From Rhizophagus irregularis (Eukaryota; Glomeromycota; Glomeromycetes; Glomerales; Glomeraceae), in NCBI RefSeq assembly GCF_026210795.1, contig NC_089429.1:4464001-4528000 (forward strand): a stretch of DNA of 64,000 bases. Direction: 5' to 3'. Positions within the stretch are counted from its first letter, which is position 1. Every line of letters begins with the position of its first letter. Of the stretch, positions 10,731 through 23,529 are shown piece after piece. The notes under the pieces were generated by a model. That model saw only the letters and a program-made list of their open reading frames with translations, searched no databases and had not been told where the DNA came from. The position numbers were made by a program, and so were the translations under genes.

Positions 10731-11930
10731 TTTTGATTTTTAGCTAACAAAAACGTCAAGTATGATGTTTTCAGCTAATAAAAATCAAATTTCCTTGATT
10801 TTTAATAACAAAAACGTCAAGTCTGACGTTTTCAGCTAATAAAAATCATTTTTCCTTGATTTTTAATAACAAAAACGTCAAGTCTGACGTTTTCAGCTAA
10901 TAAAAATCATTTTCCCTTGATTTTTAATAACAAAAACGTCAAGTCTGACGTTTTTAGCTAATAAAAATCATTTTCCCTTGATTTTTAATAACAAAAACGT
11001 TTTTAGCTAATAAAAATCATTTTCCTTGATTTTTAATAACAAAAACGTTTTTAGCTAATAAAAATCATTTTCCTTGATTTTTAATAACAAAAACGTCAAG
11101 TCTGACGTTTTTAGCTAATAAAAATCATTTTTCCTTGATTTTTAATAACAAAAACGTCAAGTCTGACGTTTTTAGCTAATAAAAATCAAATTTTCTTGAT
11201 TTTTAATAACAAAAACGTCAAGTCTGACGTTTTTAGCTAATAAAAATCAAATTTTCTTGATTTTTAATAACAAAAACGTCAAGTCTGACGTTTTTAGCTA
11301 ATAAAAATCATTTTCCTTGATTTTTAATAACAAAAACGTCGAGTCTGACGTTTTTAGCTAATAAAAATCATTTTTCCTTGATTTTTAATAACAAAAACGT
11401 CAAGTCTGACGTTCTTAGCTAATAAAAATCATTTTCCCTTGATTTTTAATAACAAAAACGTTTTTAGCTAACAAAAATCATTTTCCTTGATTTTTAATAA
11501 CAAAAACGTCAAGTCTGACGTTTTTAGCTAATAAAAATCAAATTTTCTTGATTTTTAATAACAAAAACGTCAAGTCTGACGTTTTTAGCTAATAAAAATC
11601 AAATTTTCTTGATTTTTAATAACAAAAACGTCAAGTCTGACGTTTTTAGCTAATAAAAATCAAATTTTCTTGATTTTTAATAACAAAAACGTCAAGTCTG
11701 ACGTTTTTAGCTAATAAAAATCAAATTTTCTTGATTTTTAATAACAAAAACGTCAAGTCTGACGTTTTTAGCTAATAAAAATCAAATTTTCTTGATTTTT
11801 AATAACAAAAACGTCAAGTCTGACGTTTTTAGCTAATAAAAATCATTTTTCCTTGATTTTTAATAACAAAAACGTCAAGTCTGACGTTTTTAGCTAATAA
11901 AAATCAAATTTTCTTGATTTTAATTACAAA
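10731..11930. repeat. Hairpin satellite, subfamily A (61-bp unit)
   Basis: About 20 tandem copies of a 61-bp unit built round the palindrome AAAACGTCA-AGTC-TGACGTTTT. Outer arms (TTGATTTTTAATAAC and GCTAATAAAAATCAA) are also roughly complementary, so each unit can fold into a nested hairpin. Three short units (near 11000, 11045 and 11460) lack the CAAGTCTGACG core half. Units in the second half of the block are nearly identical, which suggests recent spread by unequal exchange. Confidence 0.9.
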
Positions 11931-12778
11931 ATCATCAGACTTTTGATTAAAAAAAATCATTTTTTTTTGATTTTTTAATCACAAAAACGTCAAGTCTGAC
12001 GTTTTTGATTAAAAAAATCATTTTTTTTTTGATTTTTTAATCACAGAAACGTCAAGTCTGACGTTTTTGATTAAAAAAATCATTTTTTTTTTATTTTTTA
12101 ATCACAAAAATGTCAAGTCTGACATTTTTGATTAAAAAAATCATTTTTTTTTGATTTTTTAATCACAGAAACGTCAAGTCTGACGTTTTTGATTAAAAAA
12201 ATCATTTTTTTTGATTTTTTAATCACAAAAACGTCAAGTCTGACGTTTTTGATTAAAAAAATCATTTTTTTTTTGATTTTTTAATCACAGAAACGTCAAG
12301 TCTGACGTTTTTGATTAAAAAAATCATTTTTTTTTGATTTTTTAATCACAGAAACGTCAAGTCTGACGTTTTTGATTAAAAAAATCATTTTTTTTGATTT
12401 TTTAATCACAGAAACGTCAAGTCTGACGTTTTTGATTAAAAAAATCATTTTTTTTATTTTTTAATCACAGAAACGTCAAGTCTGACGTTTTTGATTAAAA
12501 AAATCATTTTTTTTTGATTTTTTAATCACAGAAACGTCAAGTCTGACGTTTTTGATTAAAAAAATCATTTTTTTTGATTTTTTAATCACAGAAACGTCAA
12601 GTTGATTAAAAAAATCAATTATTTTGACGTTTTTGATTAAAAAAAATCAATTATTTTTGATTTTTCAATCACAAAAACGTCAAGTCTGACGTTTTGATTA
12701 AAAAAAAATCAATTTTTTTTTTTATTTTTCAATCACAAAAACGTCAAATTTTTGACGTTTTTGATTAAAAAAAAAAAT
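11931..12778. repeat. Hairpin satellite, subfamily B
   Basis: About 13 units follow subfamily A without a break. They keep the ACGTCA-AGTC-TGACGT core but have different outer arms (TGATTTTTTAATCAC and TTGATTAAAAAAATCA). The unit is about 60-63 bp, with slippage in the T-runs. One unit at 12106-12129 has both arms changed together to ATGTCA/TGACAT. The last copies (12600-12778) are degenerate and truncated. Confidence 0.9.
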
Positions 12779-12902
12779 TTTTTTTTTTACATTTTAATAA
12801 AAAATGATCAACATACTATTTCATGATCTGTCAAGTTAACATTCTTTTTGAGCAGCACAGTTAAACTCAGCGCAAAAAGTTTCCATAGTGAATGTTCACT
12901 TT

Positions 12903-12978
12903 CTCTGTACATGTACATGTACTGTACATGTTCATGTTCATGTTCATGTTCATGTTCATGTACATGTACAAGTACATA
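12903..12978. repeat. Hexamer microsatellite (TACATG / TTCATG)
   Basis: Successive units of TACATG and then TTCATG follow one another, with short alternations such as GTACATGTACATGTAC. The tract is partly self-complementary. It sits about 120 bp beyond the satellite. Confidence 0.75.
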
Positions 12979-14970
12979 ATAATATAAAGATTAACTGGAG
13001 ACTTTTTTACCAAAAAGGCAATTTTTTTCGTATCCACGGCAACTGTGCATGTGGTGATTTTTAAAAATGGAATGGGAAAATTTTGGCGAAAATCTGGTCA
13101 AAATGGGATGATCGACTAAAATTTTTTCCCCTTAAAGATAAAAATTACCAGAAAATCTTATCTTTGGGTTAATTTAGCTAATTTAAACTTATTTTTAACA
13201 AAATATTATGCTTTTAGTTGAGAATAATTTCGCTTGATATACATTTTACGTTATGATATTTTACACACGTGATAGTATGATAGTATCGTTATCCAATCAT
13301 TTCCGGAATAGTTTTTATAATTTTGCTTTATTAATTAAAGGACGATGTCAATAAATAAAATACTGTAAATTAGCGTTAAATATTTATTTCCTTACCTCAG
13401 TTAAAGAATACTTTATGAATTAAATAATTTTTTTGTACATAACAATATCAGTATCACGTGTGCCATCTGACTAAGCTGCTTAATCAATATTAAATCCTGC
13501 AATTTTATTTAAAATTTTTAATTTGAGAATTTTGAATCCATTTCATTACTTTTTTTTCTTGAATACATAGAAAGAAAGTACTAGTTTTGATATATACTCA
13601 ATGAGCCTAACTAAATACTTACTATTTTTCACATAGATAGTGGCTATTATTTATTATACTTGTAGAAACATCTATATTAATGCTAGCTGTTAATATTTTA
13701 TAATTTTAATATCAAAATTAATAAATGATATTCTTTTTATTACTTTTCTTATATTGAATTGATTTGTAATTTCAAAAATAACATTTATTTCAACCCATTT
13801 TTGTATCAGATTTTATCCTTATCGTACTCCAAATCCAATAAATCGTGGTTTCAATAAAATCAAAACTTAAGTTTATAAACAAGATAGGTGTGAGCATAAA
13901 AATAACATTATACCAGGAATTTCATTCATATAAGTATACGTAAGTATCAAATGATTTGAAGAGTAAATTAAAATCATTCTGGATGAATTAATTAAATTGG
14001 TACATATCCATAATCACGCTAAGAGATTATTGGCATAATTTCATTATATTTTAATGACGTCATAATTCTTTTTAATCAAGATATTGAAATAAAGTCTTTC
14101 AAAAAAGAATCAAGCGTTGATTTATTAATTCTCTAAATAATTTATGACTTGGAAAATGGTAAATTAAAAATAATTTAATTTAGCCTTAAAAAGTTTATGT
14201 TTCGGTACATTTCTTCTTTCTCACCAATATAAAGAACTCAATGAATAAAATAATTAAAATGTTCTTATCAGGTTAGTATTTCTATATTAATACCAAATTA
14301 TTATTTAAATTAAACCTAACTTTCAATTATCTTGAGTTTAATTTGTTAAAGAAAGTGGATGAGCAAAGGTATAATATTAAAATATTGCTTCCAATTTGCT
14401 TTACTCGCATATTTAATTATAGAAAAATATACATGGTTCAATTGGTTCATCATTTACTTTAGGAGTCTAAATAATCAAAGCCCATGACTGAATCAAAATC
14501 ATGCCAGTTCAGTATTAATCGGTTATGGTATGATCTCAAAAATCGGGTTTAAACTGGTTATATGGTAATTGTGATCTCAAAAATTTGAAAGCTTTAATAA
14601 CTGGTTTATTTTAATATGATTATACCCCATTTATTTATTTTGTATACATGAAGTCATAATTGTACTCAAATTAAAGAAAATATCATAAAATTATTGATTA
14701 TTGTTCGAATTGCCAAATGCCAATGAAGTTATCTATTCTTCATATGCAAATGTGCTATAAATATTTTATCTTGTGAAAATTGTGAAATTAATCTATATAA
14801 ATTTTTTTCGTGACAAATACAAATTAAATAAGCTCAATTATGTTCAACAATTCATCATTTAAATTATCAACTTTAATATATTTTCCTATTTTAGTTAAAA
14901 GAAAAATATTATAAAATTGTTGAAGTGAAATATTATAGACACTATTTATTTTGTGCGTAAATAAAATATT
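12979..14970. other. AT-rich intergenic region
   Basis: About 2 kb without a recognisable exon. A short imperfect direct repeat occurs at about 14520-14600 (two copies of a GGTTAT...GTGATCTCAAAAAT segment). It is bounded on the right by the 3' end of the first kinase gene. Confidence 0.4.
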
Positions 14971-17322
14971 TTACTTACTATTTTTTTGATTTTCATTCGT
15001 TTCGTTCTTTAATTCTTCAAAATTACGCTTTCTTGAAGAATTTACAGGTACAATTAAACTTTGAGTGGCGGAATTTGTATTTTGTATGGATAATCTAAAA
15101 AATATACGATATAATTATTTATTTTATATTATTAACAAGTTATATGTATTTATATATTAATTAATTACCTTTGAATATTATCTATATCAAATTCATATTC
15201 TTGTGTAATATATTCTAAAAAATTAATAAAAGTTATCTATGTTAAATATAAATTTAAAGAAGCAAATTCAATTATTATCATCTGACCGTCTAATTAACGT
15301 TTCAAGTTTTTTCGTTGGTGGTAAATTATAATACACTATAACATACCTTGTTTCATATGCAATGAAACCATTGAACCTATAGTTGAAGCTTTAGAAATCA
15401 AATCACTTAATGCTCTACTTGTATAAATTGCTTTTGGATGAGGCTTTTCACTAAATTCTGGTCCAAGTTTCTTTAATTGTATTAATTCCAATCTTTTTTT
15501 TTCAGCTTGTTCAAATTGATACCAAATCGCAGTATAAAGAGTGTTGTAGATTTCATTAATAATTGGTCTTTTTGAAGGATTGGAATCCCAACATTTTTTC
15601 ATTAAATCGGCATAACATTCAGGAGTATCTTCTGTAATTTTAGGTCGTTCTCCATCAAGAATTTTAAAGATGAGATTATGATCATGTTCAACATTAGCAA
15701 AAGGTTTACAACCTGTTGTGAGTTCCCACATAATCATACCAAAACTATATACATCAGATTCTTTTGAAAATGCAGCACCTTTAAATATTTCTGGTGCAAT
15801 ATAAGGTATTACTCCATATATTTCATTATTTGATAATGTATTATTTGCAGGTTGCGATAATCCTAAGTCTCCAACTTTCCAATATGTAGACAATAACATA
15901 TTTCCACTATGAAAATCTCGATGTATAAAATTCTTATAATGAATACTATAGAGTCTAAATACAAAATTTAGTAGTTAATAAATTTACTATAAATATAGGT
16001 AATAATTATAAATATACAATAAATACCCAAATGATATTCTTTGTAAAATAAGCAATTTATTGTTCCATGTAATATTTATAAAGTTCTTTTGCAAATAATT
16101 ATGCAAATTTCCACCTTTTGCATAATTCAATATTATCATATATTCTTTTGTTATAGGATCTTGTGTAATGCCATAATAGCCAATAACACCAAAATTGTCA
16201 TCATTACATTGATAAAGTGATCTTAACTAAAGTATAAATAAATCAATTATATATATATATGTGTGTGTATTAAAAACACATTGCAAGTATATAAAATGTA
16301 AATATTACCTCATTTAAAAAGTATTTACTGATATTTTGTGAATCATGTAATTTTTTTACAGCAACATCAGTTCCTTCCCAAGTCGCTTTATAAATAATAC
16401 TGAATCCTCCTTCCGCCATTTTCTTTAAATTCGTAATGTGAGAATATGGAATCCACTCTATTTTTCTGGCTGGTGAACGAAGTTTATCGCTAATATACAA
16501 ATACACTGTAGTTGGATTGTAAGTTGTCATGTTGTACATATAATTAGCAATCGAATGAAAATTATGATTTTGGATTCTTGTAGAAACAAGAAATTCTTCT
16601 ATAATGTAATTTCCACTTCTAATATTTGTAATATCAATTTTAATGAATAAAATTCTTTTGCATTTCTTACATTGAGATTGATCAACAATTCCAAAAATAA
16701 TATTTGTTGTTAAACAATACCTACATCCAGTATAAATTATATGGCAATGTAAACACCATTTTTGACAATAAGATTTTGACTCTTGGTGTATATATTTTAG
16801 TTCTTTATAACAAACTATACAATGGTTATAACTATCCCACCATGGTAAATATAGAATCGGAATGGACTTTTTATTCAAAGTTGATTTTACCCATCCGGAA
16901 GAAATCTGATAATCTGGTAGCTGACTCTCGTAATAACACCGTTTACAGCATATATAATTAGTGTGCCGACAATTTGTATTTCTTGCTACTACTTGTGTAA
17001 AGTATAAAATCTCAGAGCAATATTCACACCATTCTTGAATATTTGTTGTATAAAAATCATTTCTAGTTGCTTTATGTTTAATACACTGAGAATTATTTGT
17101 ACTTATAAGTACGTCCAAGTATGTATTATTGCCTGTTATATATTGAATATGCCAAAATAAACAAACTTTGCAATATTTTTGGTCATACTTAAGTGACTTG
17201 GAGTATTCAGTTCCACAACAATTACATTTATCCTCATTATTTTTAAATGGAATAAATAAAACAGGTACAGGACTAGATTTTAAATTTGGCGTAGGATCAA
17301 ATGGATCATTATCTGTGTTCAT
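14971..17322 (-). CDS. Zinc-ribbon-like plus TKL protein kinase (gene A), 5 exons
   Basis: Proposed exons on minus are 16309-17322, 16027-16226, 15347-15954, 15169-15214 and 14971-15094. All introns are GT-AG and the phases agree, giving 663 residues. The start is the ATG at 17322; the frame runs 15 bases further up only to a TTG. Residues about 1-285 hold repeated CxxC pairs (CNCC...CKVC, CIVC...CQKWC, CRYC...CKKC), suggesting zinc-ribbon-like modules. The kinase domain starts near 286. It has a glycine loop (AEGGFSIIYKA), the VAVKK lysine (about 323), HRDFHSGN (about 416), GDLGLS in place of DFG, IAPE, and CW...KRP as in the TKL group. All core residues are present, so activity is plausible. 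The last exon's stop overlaps a possible further donor (GTAAGT at 14970-14975), so the C-terminus may differ. It is tandem with gene B. Confidence 0.8.
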
Positions 17323-18165
17323 AATGTTGTATTTCAAGAAAATAGTTTACAAAAGTTAAATGTAAAAGTTATAAAGCAATATTATATATTTTATGGGGAT
17401 ACAATAACAAAGTGAAATTCTACGGAACTTTCTTTAAAGAATCAATAATATTCTATATAGAAATTCTATAATTATGCATGTTGAAAATCATGCAGAAATT
17501 TCGTAGTTTAATTCTCCGTCAATGAAGTAAACCTGTACTACCAATCTGAAATTTGTGTGTTTATTGACGATCAATTTGACCCAGAAATTAAAAATTTGTT
17601 TAAATAAATTTTTATTTTAATTTTTAATTTTTTTTTTTTTTTGTCGAACTCAAAAAATTCTTATGATAATCAAGTAACGATAAAAAAACTTTCTTAATAA
17701 ACTAAAACGTGTTATTTCATCAACTTTGATTATCTGCTTTGGGAAGTAAACCCTGCTGTTGCAAGTAATTTACTGACCATGATACAAGTTGAGTTGATAA
17801 TTTTTACATCCTAATAAGGTAATAATCATTTCGACATTTTGATTTTCTACTAAATTATTATTAAGTTCTTAAGTCATAAATAAGAAAAAAAAGTCTTAAT
17901 AAAATTTTACAGAAATTGTTAATAAATATCAGATATAATTTATAAAAACAAATACATTTATTATGATATTAATGTATCTGAATGCATATTATTAACCGTC
18001 CTCCAATTTTTATATAAATTTTTATTTCATTTTCAAGTTACGATATTGAGGCAAACTACCAGAATCTCATTTAAATGTAAATAAACAGACAATAAAGAAT
18101 TCATTTAAATTTATTTATTTTCTTTTATCAGTTATTATACCATTGTTAAATTTCAAGGATTATCA
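17323..18165. other. Intergenic region upstream of kinase gene A
   Basis: AT-rich, with a poly-T tract near 17625-17642. It probably contains the promoter of gene A. No repeat or gene was recognised. Confidence 0.4.
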
Positions 18166-18270
18166 ATTGTCCGAAGCGAAGCGAAGGACAATATACAGTA
18201 TGTTTACGCACTATGAAAAAAAAAAGATCACGTGAATTCTCTGTCCGCCACGTGATCGTCACCCAATGAA
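18166..18270. promoter_or_regulatory. Hairpin next to paired E-boxes and a CCAAT box
   Basis: ATTGTCC (18166-18172) and GGACAAT (18186-18192) form a hairpin around a GAAGC-repeat loop. Further on, GATCACGTG (18226-18234) and CACGTGATC (18249-18257) are an exact inverted pair of E-boxes (CACGTG). CCAAT follows at about 18262. The patch is clearly less AT-rich than its surroundings. It could be a promoter whose gene was not found, or part of a repeat. Function is inferred only from the motifs. Confidence 0.4.
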
Positions 18271-20228
18271 ATCGCAAATTTTAGTTTTTCGCTCCGGACT
18301 TACAACGGTCAGTTCTCGTTTCCTTGTCTTGTTTAATAATCACAAATTTAATTTTGTTTATGTGAATTAAATTAAAATTAATAAGGAAAAAGAATTAATA
18401 AGAAATTATAGATTTAAATAAAACCTGTGATAATATCATACTGGTGATAATACTGCGTCAGAAATGTAAAAGAAAAATCATCAAACTTTTATAAATATAA
18501 AATCACCAAATATTTTACTCAAAATTATAATTGTATGAAAGAACTAAATTATAAATAAAAAAAACATGTTTCATTTTGTCTTACAAACACTTATTAATTG
18601 TTGTTTACTGTATTTATGGAGGAATACTTCTTAGAAAATTATAACCTTTCAGATAACATAAAAATCTTATTCTTTATTTAAAAAAAGAAAAATTGGATAG
18701 AAAACGATTGTGAATTGATATCTCATACAAGCTTTGAATATAATTTGTTCTTGGTACTTCAATAATATATTGTACAATGAAATATATTTAAACATTAAGT
18801 TTTGCAAAAACTTTTGGTCTGTAGTCTGTACGACTGTACGTGTTTGAAAAAAATTTATTAAATGGTAACTCGCTCGCTCGAATGCTGATCCTTAAATAAT
18901 AATATATTCCTTTTATAAGATTCCATAATTAGGAAGTATACCCTGTAAGAAAACTTATAATAAAATATGGGATAGTTTTTTGACCAATTAACAAATATAT
19001 TACTATATTATAATAATAATTAATCTCAACCCATGCCTTTTCATAATTTCGATTTTTTCTCTGTACAACGCTTATATTAATAGGGACGTAAAGTAAAGTA
19101 AGTTTCGGAGTGATGATATCGATGATATCCAAAAGAAGCTAACTTCACCTGATCGATTACATCTCAGCCATGATGAATGAACAAGCCAACAAGGCTTATC
19201 AAACGTGAACCTTCTAGAATTAAATGATCTTTTTTACTTAAAAAGTACAAATTTGTTAAAAGGGATGAGTTTTGTAAAAAAAATTTATTTAATAATATTA
19301 TTAGTTATTATAAACGACAGAAATTATTTGTTTTCGGTTTCAATAATAGATGTTTTTATTAAAAGGTATTTTAATAAACTACATTATAATGTCACGCACT
19401 TACTACCTACCGACCTAGAATAATTTATTTATTTTATTATGATTTATTATTTATTAATTTTTTATTAACTCACTAAAAATTACTTTGTTTGTTTTTGCTT
19501 ACCGGGTATTCTTCAATTTCTGTAAAATTTTATTTAAACGTTTGTCAGCGACTGGTTTGATTGGTTTAAATCAAATCTACTGTCAAGATAATTATTTATA
19601 AAATAATCTAACCTTAATGACTTTTATGTTCATCCAATAATATCGTCAAAATGTAATATTTATACGTTAATTTATTGTATTCAGAGTAATATTCATACGT
19701 GTAAAATACATGGTAATGAGAATTACGTGTTGTTTTATTAATAAATTTATATTTACTTTTAACTTAAACATTTACGATATGTTCTTCAATTTCATGGCTT
19801 TTTCGATCTCTCTGTCTAATGGTCAAAATGTTTTATATTCCTAAACAAAATTTATCCTTTAATTCTGGTGGTTTATCAACTAATTTTGACAAATACAGGT
19901 AATGAATAGAATTTAAAATCGTGTAACACAAAGTTTCTAAACAATTGCTATTCGAAGTCACATTTCTAAATTCCTGATATCACAGAAGTTTCTATTCATA
20001 AGATTCTGTGTTAACATTGTTATTAACTTTAATATGCATTTCTTTTTTTTAAAAAAAGAAATAAAATAAAATAAATAGAATAAAAATGATAAAAAATTTA
20101 TTTAGTAAAATCTTCAGTTGCATCTTGTTTCCTTGGATTTATTGGATTACTTCTGAAATCTTATTTTGACACTGAATTGGCCAAAACATTTATTAAAAAC
20201 AATAATAGAAAACTTTTAATTTGTACCT
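18271..20228. other. AT-rich intergenic region
   Basis: Nearly 2 kb with no supported exon. Short open frames at 18929-19132 and 19205-19423 lack domain features and resemble random AT-rich DNA. Confidence 0.4.
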
Positions 20229-23200
20229 TTAAATTTCGTTTATATCAAACTCATATTCTTTTGTAATATATTCTAAAGAAAAAGAATCAAGTAATTAATA
20301 AATTCCTTTACATATTGATTACAAAAAACAACTTAATACCTTTCTTGTTGATTGATTCTTCAATAAGTTTATTATCTAAGATGAGAATAATTATTAAATG
20401 TTAAAATGTTGTAATATTGTCCAAATTTATAGAAAAAATAATCAGTTTACATACTTGGTTTCGTATTAAACGTTATAATTGAAGGTGAACCAGTTAAAGA
20501 GCTTAATGATCTGCTTGTATAAATTGCTTTTGGATGAGGTTTTTCATTAAAAGTTGGTCCAAGCATTTTTGATTTTATTAATTCTAATCTTATTTCTTCA
20601 GCTTGATTAAAATATTTGGCATCCATTCCCATATTTGACCAAGAATTAAAAATGTCACAAACATCCGTTGCCAAAGGTCTCTTTTTAGGATCAGGATTCC
20701 AACATTTTTTCATTAAATTAGCAAAATCTTCTGGAGTGTCGTCAGTAATATTAGGACGTTTTCCATCAATAATTTTATAAATTAAATCAATATCATGTTC
20801 AACATTAGCAAAAGGTTTACAACCAGTTGTTAATTCCCACATAATCATGCCCATACAATAAATATCAGATGATTTAGAAAATTTGACGCCTTTAAATATT
20901 TCTGGTGCAATATAAGGTATCACTCCATATATACTGCTATCATGTGGAATGTCATTTGCAGGCTGTGATAATCCTAAATCTCCAATTAGATATTGATTTA
21001 TTTTACATGAATCATTTTCAATTATTTCAATCAATATATTTCCACTATGAAAATCTCGATGTACGAAATCTTTTTCATGAATAGTTTGAAGTCTAAAATA
21101 AAAAATTGATTATTAATAAGATTTTATTTAAATAATTTCAAAATCATTATTAATTAAATTAAGTTATAAATACCCATCTGAAATTCGCCACAAAATGTGC
21201 AATTTTTTCTTCCATGTAATCTCTGCAAAATTCTCTTGTAAATAATTATGCAAATCCCCTCCATTTGCATATTTCATTATAAACATAAGTTCTTTTGTTA
21301 TAGGATCTTTTGTGATACCATGACATTTAATAATACATTCAAATTTACTATCATAACATTGATAAAGTGATTTTAACTAAAATTTCATAGTTCAAATTAG
21401 TATATTTATATAAATATTTTTTTAAAAATAAATTTTGAAAATTAATTACCTCATTTAGAAAATATTTATTTGGTTCTTGAGAATTTAAAATTTTTTTTAT
21501 AGCAACAACGTTTCCATTAATTAAAGCTTGATAAATAATACCAAATCCTCCTTCTGCTATTTTTTTTAAAATATTAATTTGTGAATATGAAACCCATTTT
21601 ATTTTCGGTTTTGTAGAGTGATAATCAAACTTATTTCGAATAAAACTATATATATTTAACGGATTAGAATCTTTGTTGGTATTATTAATATAATTAGAAA
21701 TTCCATAATATTTATCATTATTATCAACATTTGTAAAATATAAAAATTTGTCAATATTATAATTTCCACTGATTTCAATAATAAAAATTCTTTTACATTT
21801 ACTACATTTAGATTGGTTTGTATATCCAAAAATAATATTTGTTGCCAAACAATATCTACATCCAGTATAAAATATAAAACAGTTTGAACACAATTTTTGA
21901 CAATCACCTTCGAATCCAAGGAGTTTATTACAAACTATACATTGATTATAAGCATCCCACCATGGTAAATAAAGAATTGGAATGGTTTTTTCAATCAAAG
22001 TTGATTTAACACATTCAAAAGAAATTTTATAGCAATTTGAACATAGCTTATACTCAGAATCAATTGAAGTCTGTTCGTAAATTAATTTTCCACATAATTT
22101 GCAACTTTCAGTAATTTTTTCATAATAATAAATTATATTATTATTTGTAACTATTTTATCAAAGAACAAAATTGTAGTGCGAATTTCACCCCATTTTATG
22201 ACTTGTGCACAAATATCTGGATTATGGTCATGTGTATTTATAATATCACATATATAGTGTACGTCTTTGATTGTATATTTGGTATTTTTAGTTATAAATT
22301 TAATATGCAAATTTAAACAATATCTACAATATTTTTGCTTTAATGAAGGAGTCACATAATATGTCATATTACAATAATGACATTTATCTTCATTGTTATT
22401 AAAAGGAATAAACATAATTGGTAAATTTGGTATCTGGTTTAAAGAATTTTCATTATTTCCTAGTAAACTTGTAATTTGATCATACGAACTCCAACGTATC
22501 AATGGTTTTAAGGGAATAAGATCAAGATTTTTGATAAACTTATATAATTCAAGTGGATTAGAATTTTTATCAGTATTATTCATATAATTGGAAATCTGTT
22601 TATAGATATCTGTATTGATTTCTAGATATTTTTTTTAAATCTTTATCATTTCGATTGTAATAAGTGATATTCTTTTGCATTTCTTACATTGAGATTCACC
22701 TGTAATTCCAAAAATAATATTCGTCGTCAAACAATGTCTACATCCAGTATAAATTATAATGCAGTATGAACACCATTTTTGACAATCAGTTTTAAATTCT
22801 AGCGTTCGATTGCAAACTATACAACTATTACTAACATCCCACCATGGTAAATAAAGAATTGAAATTGGTGAAGTTGATCCTATCCATCCAGAAAAAATTT
22901 TATAACAACAAGAACACGACTCAAAATAACTACCTAAAGGCATAGATTTAGATATTACTTGGTTAAAATATTTAACACACTTAATGCTAGTGTTTTCATA
23001 CTCAATATGTGCATTCAAGTATATAACATTATTATTATCATTAAAATTATTTAATAAGCATGTATTGTATTCAATATTCCTAACGCTAGCATTATCATCT
23101 TCAAGATACTTTGATAAGCAATTTTTGCAAAATTTTTGACGTAAATAACTTGCCTCAGAGTATTTATTTCCACAAAAATTACATATCATCTCACTTTCAT

Positions 23201-23339
23201 TAAATGGAATAAATAGAATTGGTACAGGACTAGATTTTAATTTTGGTGTTGGATTAAAAGAATTTTCATTAACTTTTAAATTATATTTACGGTAAAAACT
23301 AACAATATTTTCCAAAACTTTAGTTGCTTTACTGGTCAT
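20229..23339 (-). CDS. TKL kinase with duplicated zinc-ribbon module and an internal stop (gene B)
   Basis: Proposed exons on minus are 21450-23339, 21174-21376, 20455-21092, 20340-20375 and 20229-20272. Phases are consistent, giving 937 codons with one internal TAA at 22635-22637. The first 235 codons are a complete cysteine module like that of gene A (CNFC...CKNC, CIVC, CQKWC, CRHC, CKKC). After the stop the same frame continues through a linker resembling the start of the kinase domain (IRWSSYDQI) and then enters a second full module (CHYC...CRYC, CKLC, CIVC, CSKC). The kinase follows: EGGFGIIYQA, VAIKK, HRDFHSGN, GDLGLSQ, IAPE, CWNPDPKKRP. A cryptic 78-bp GT-AG intron (GTAAGA to ATACAG) would skip the stop but lose the CKKC pair. 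The alternatives are two genes, with translation of the second from ATG at 22583, or an ageing pseudogene. The kinase half itself looks intact. Confidence 0.7.
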
Positions 23340-23529
23340 TTTTGTTATAATTCAAAAATATTTTTTTTAATAATGTTTATAATTTTTTAATTGATTCAAA
23401 GGACGATAGGAATTTGTCAGTAGGTTTGTTTACTCGAAATAGATACTCTATTATGAATCTTAAACTTGTTAAACCAGCGCCACCGGAATTCATATCCTTT
23501 TGGTAATATTTATGTTACGAATTATATCA

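Noticed and set aside
10731-12778. CRISPR-like array
   Set aside because: Units are contiguous palindromes without unique spacers, in a eukaryotic context with introns.
17323-17337. Upstream TTG start for kinase gene A
   Set aside because: Nuclear fungal genes start at ATG; the first ATG in frame is at 17322. The same applies to the TTG at 37790 before gene D (ATG at 37805).
22635-22700. 66-bp intron (GTAAGA to ATCTAG) to bypass the stop in gene B
   Set aside because: Joining there recreates a TAA codon; only the 78-bp variant ending ATACAG would keep the frame open.
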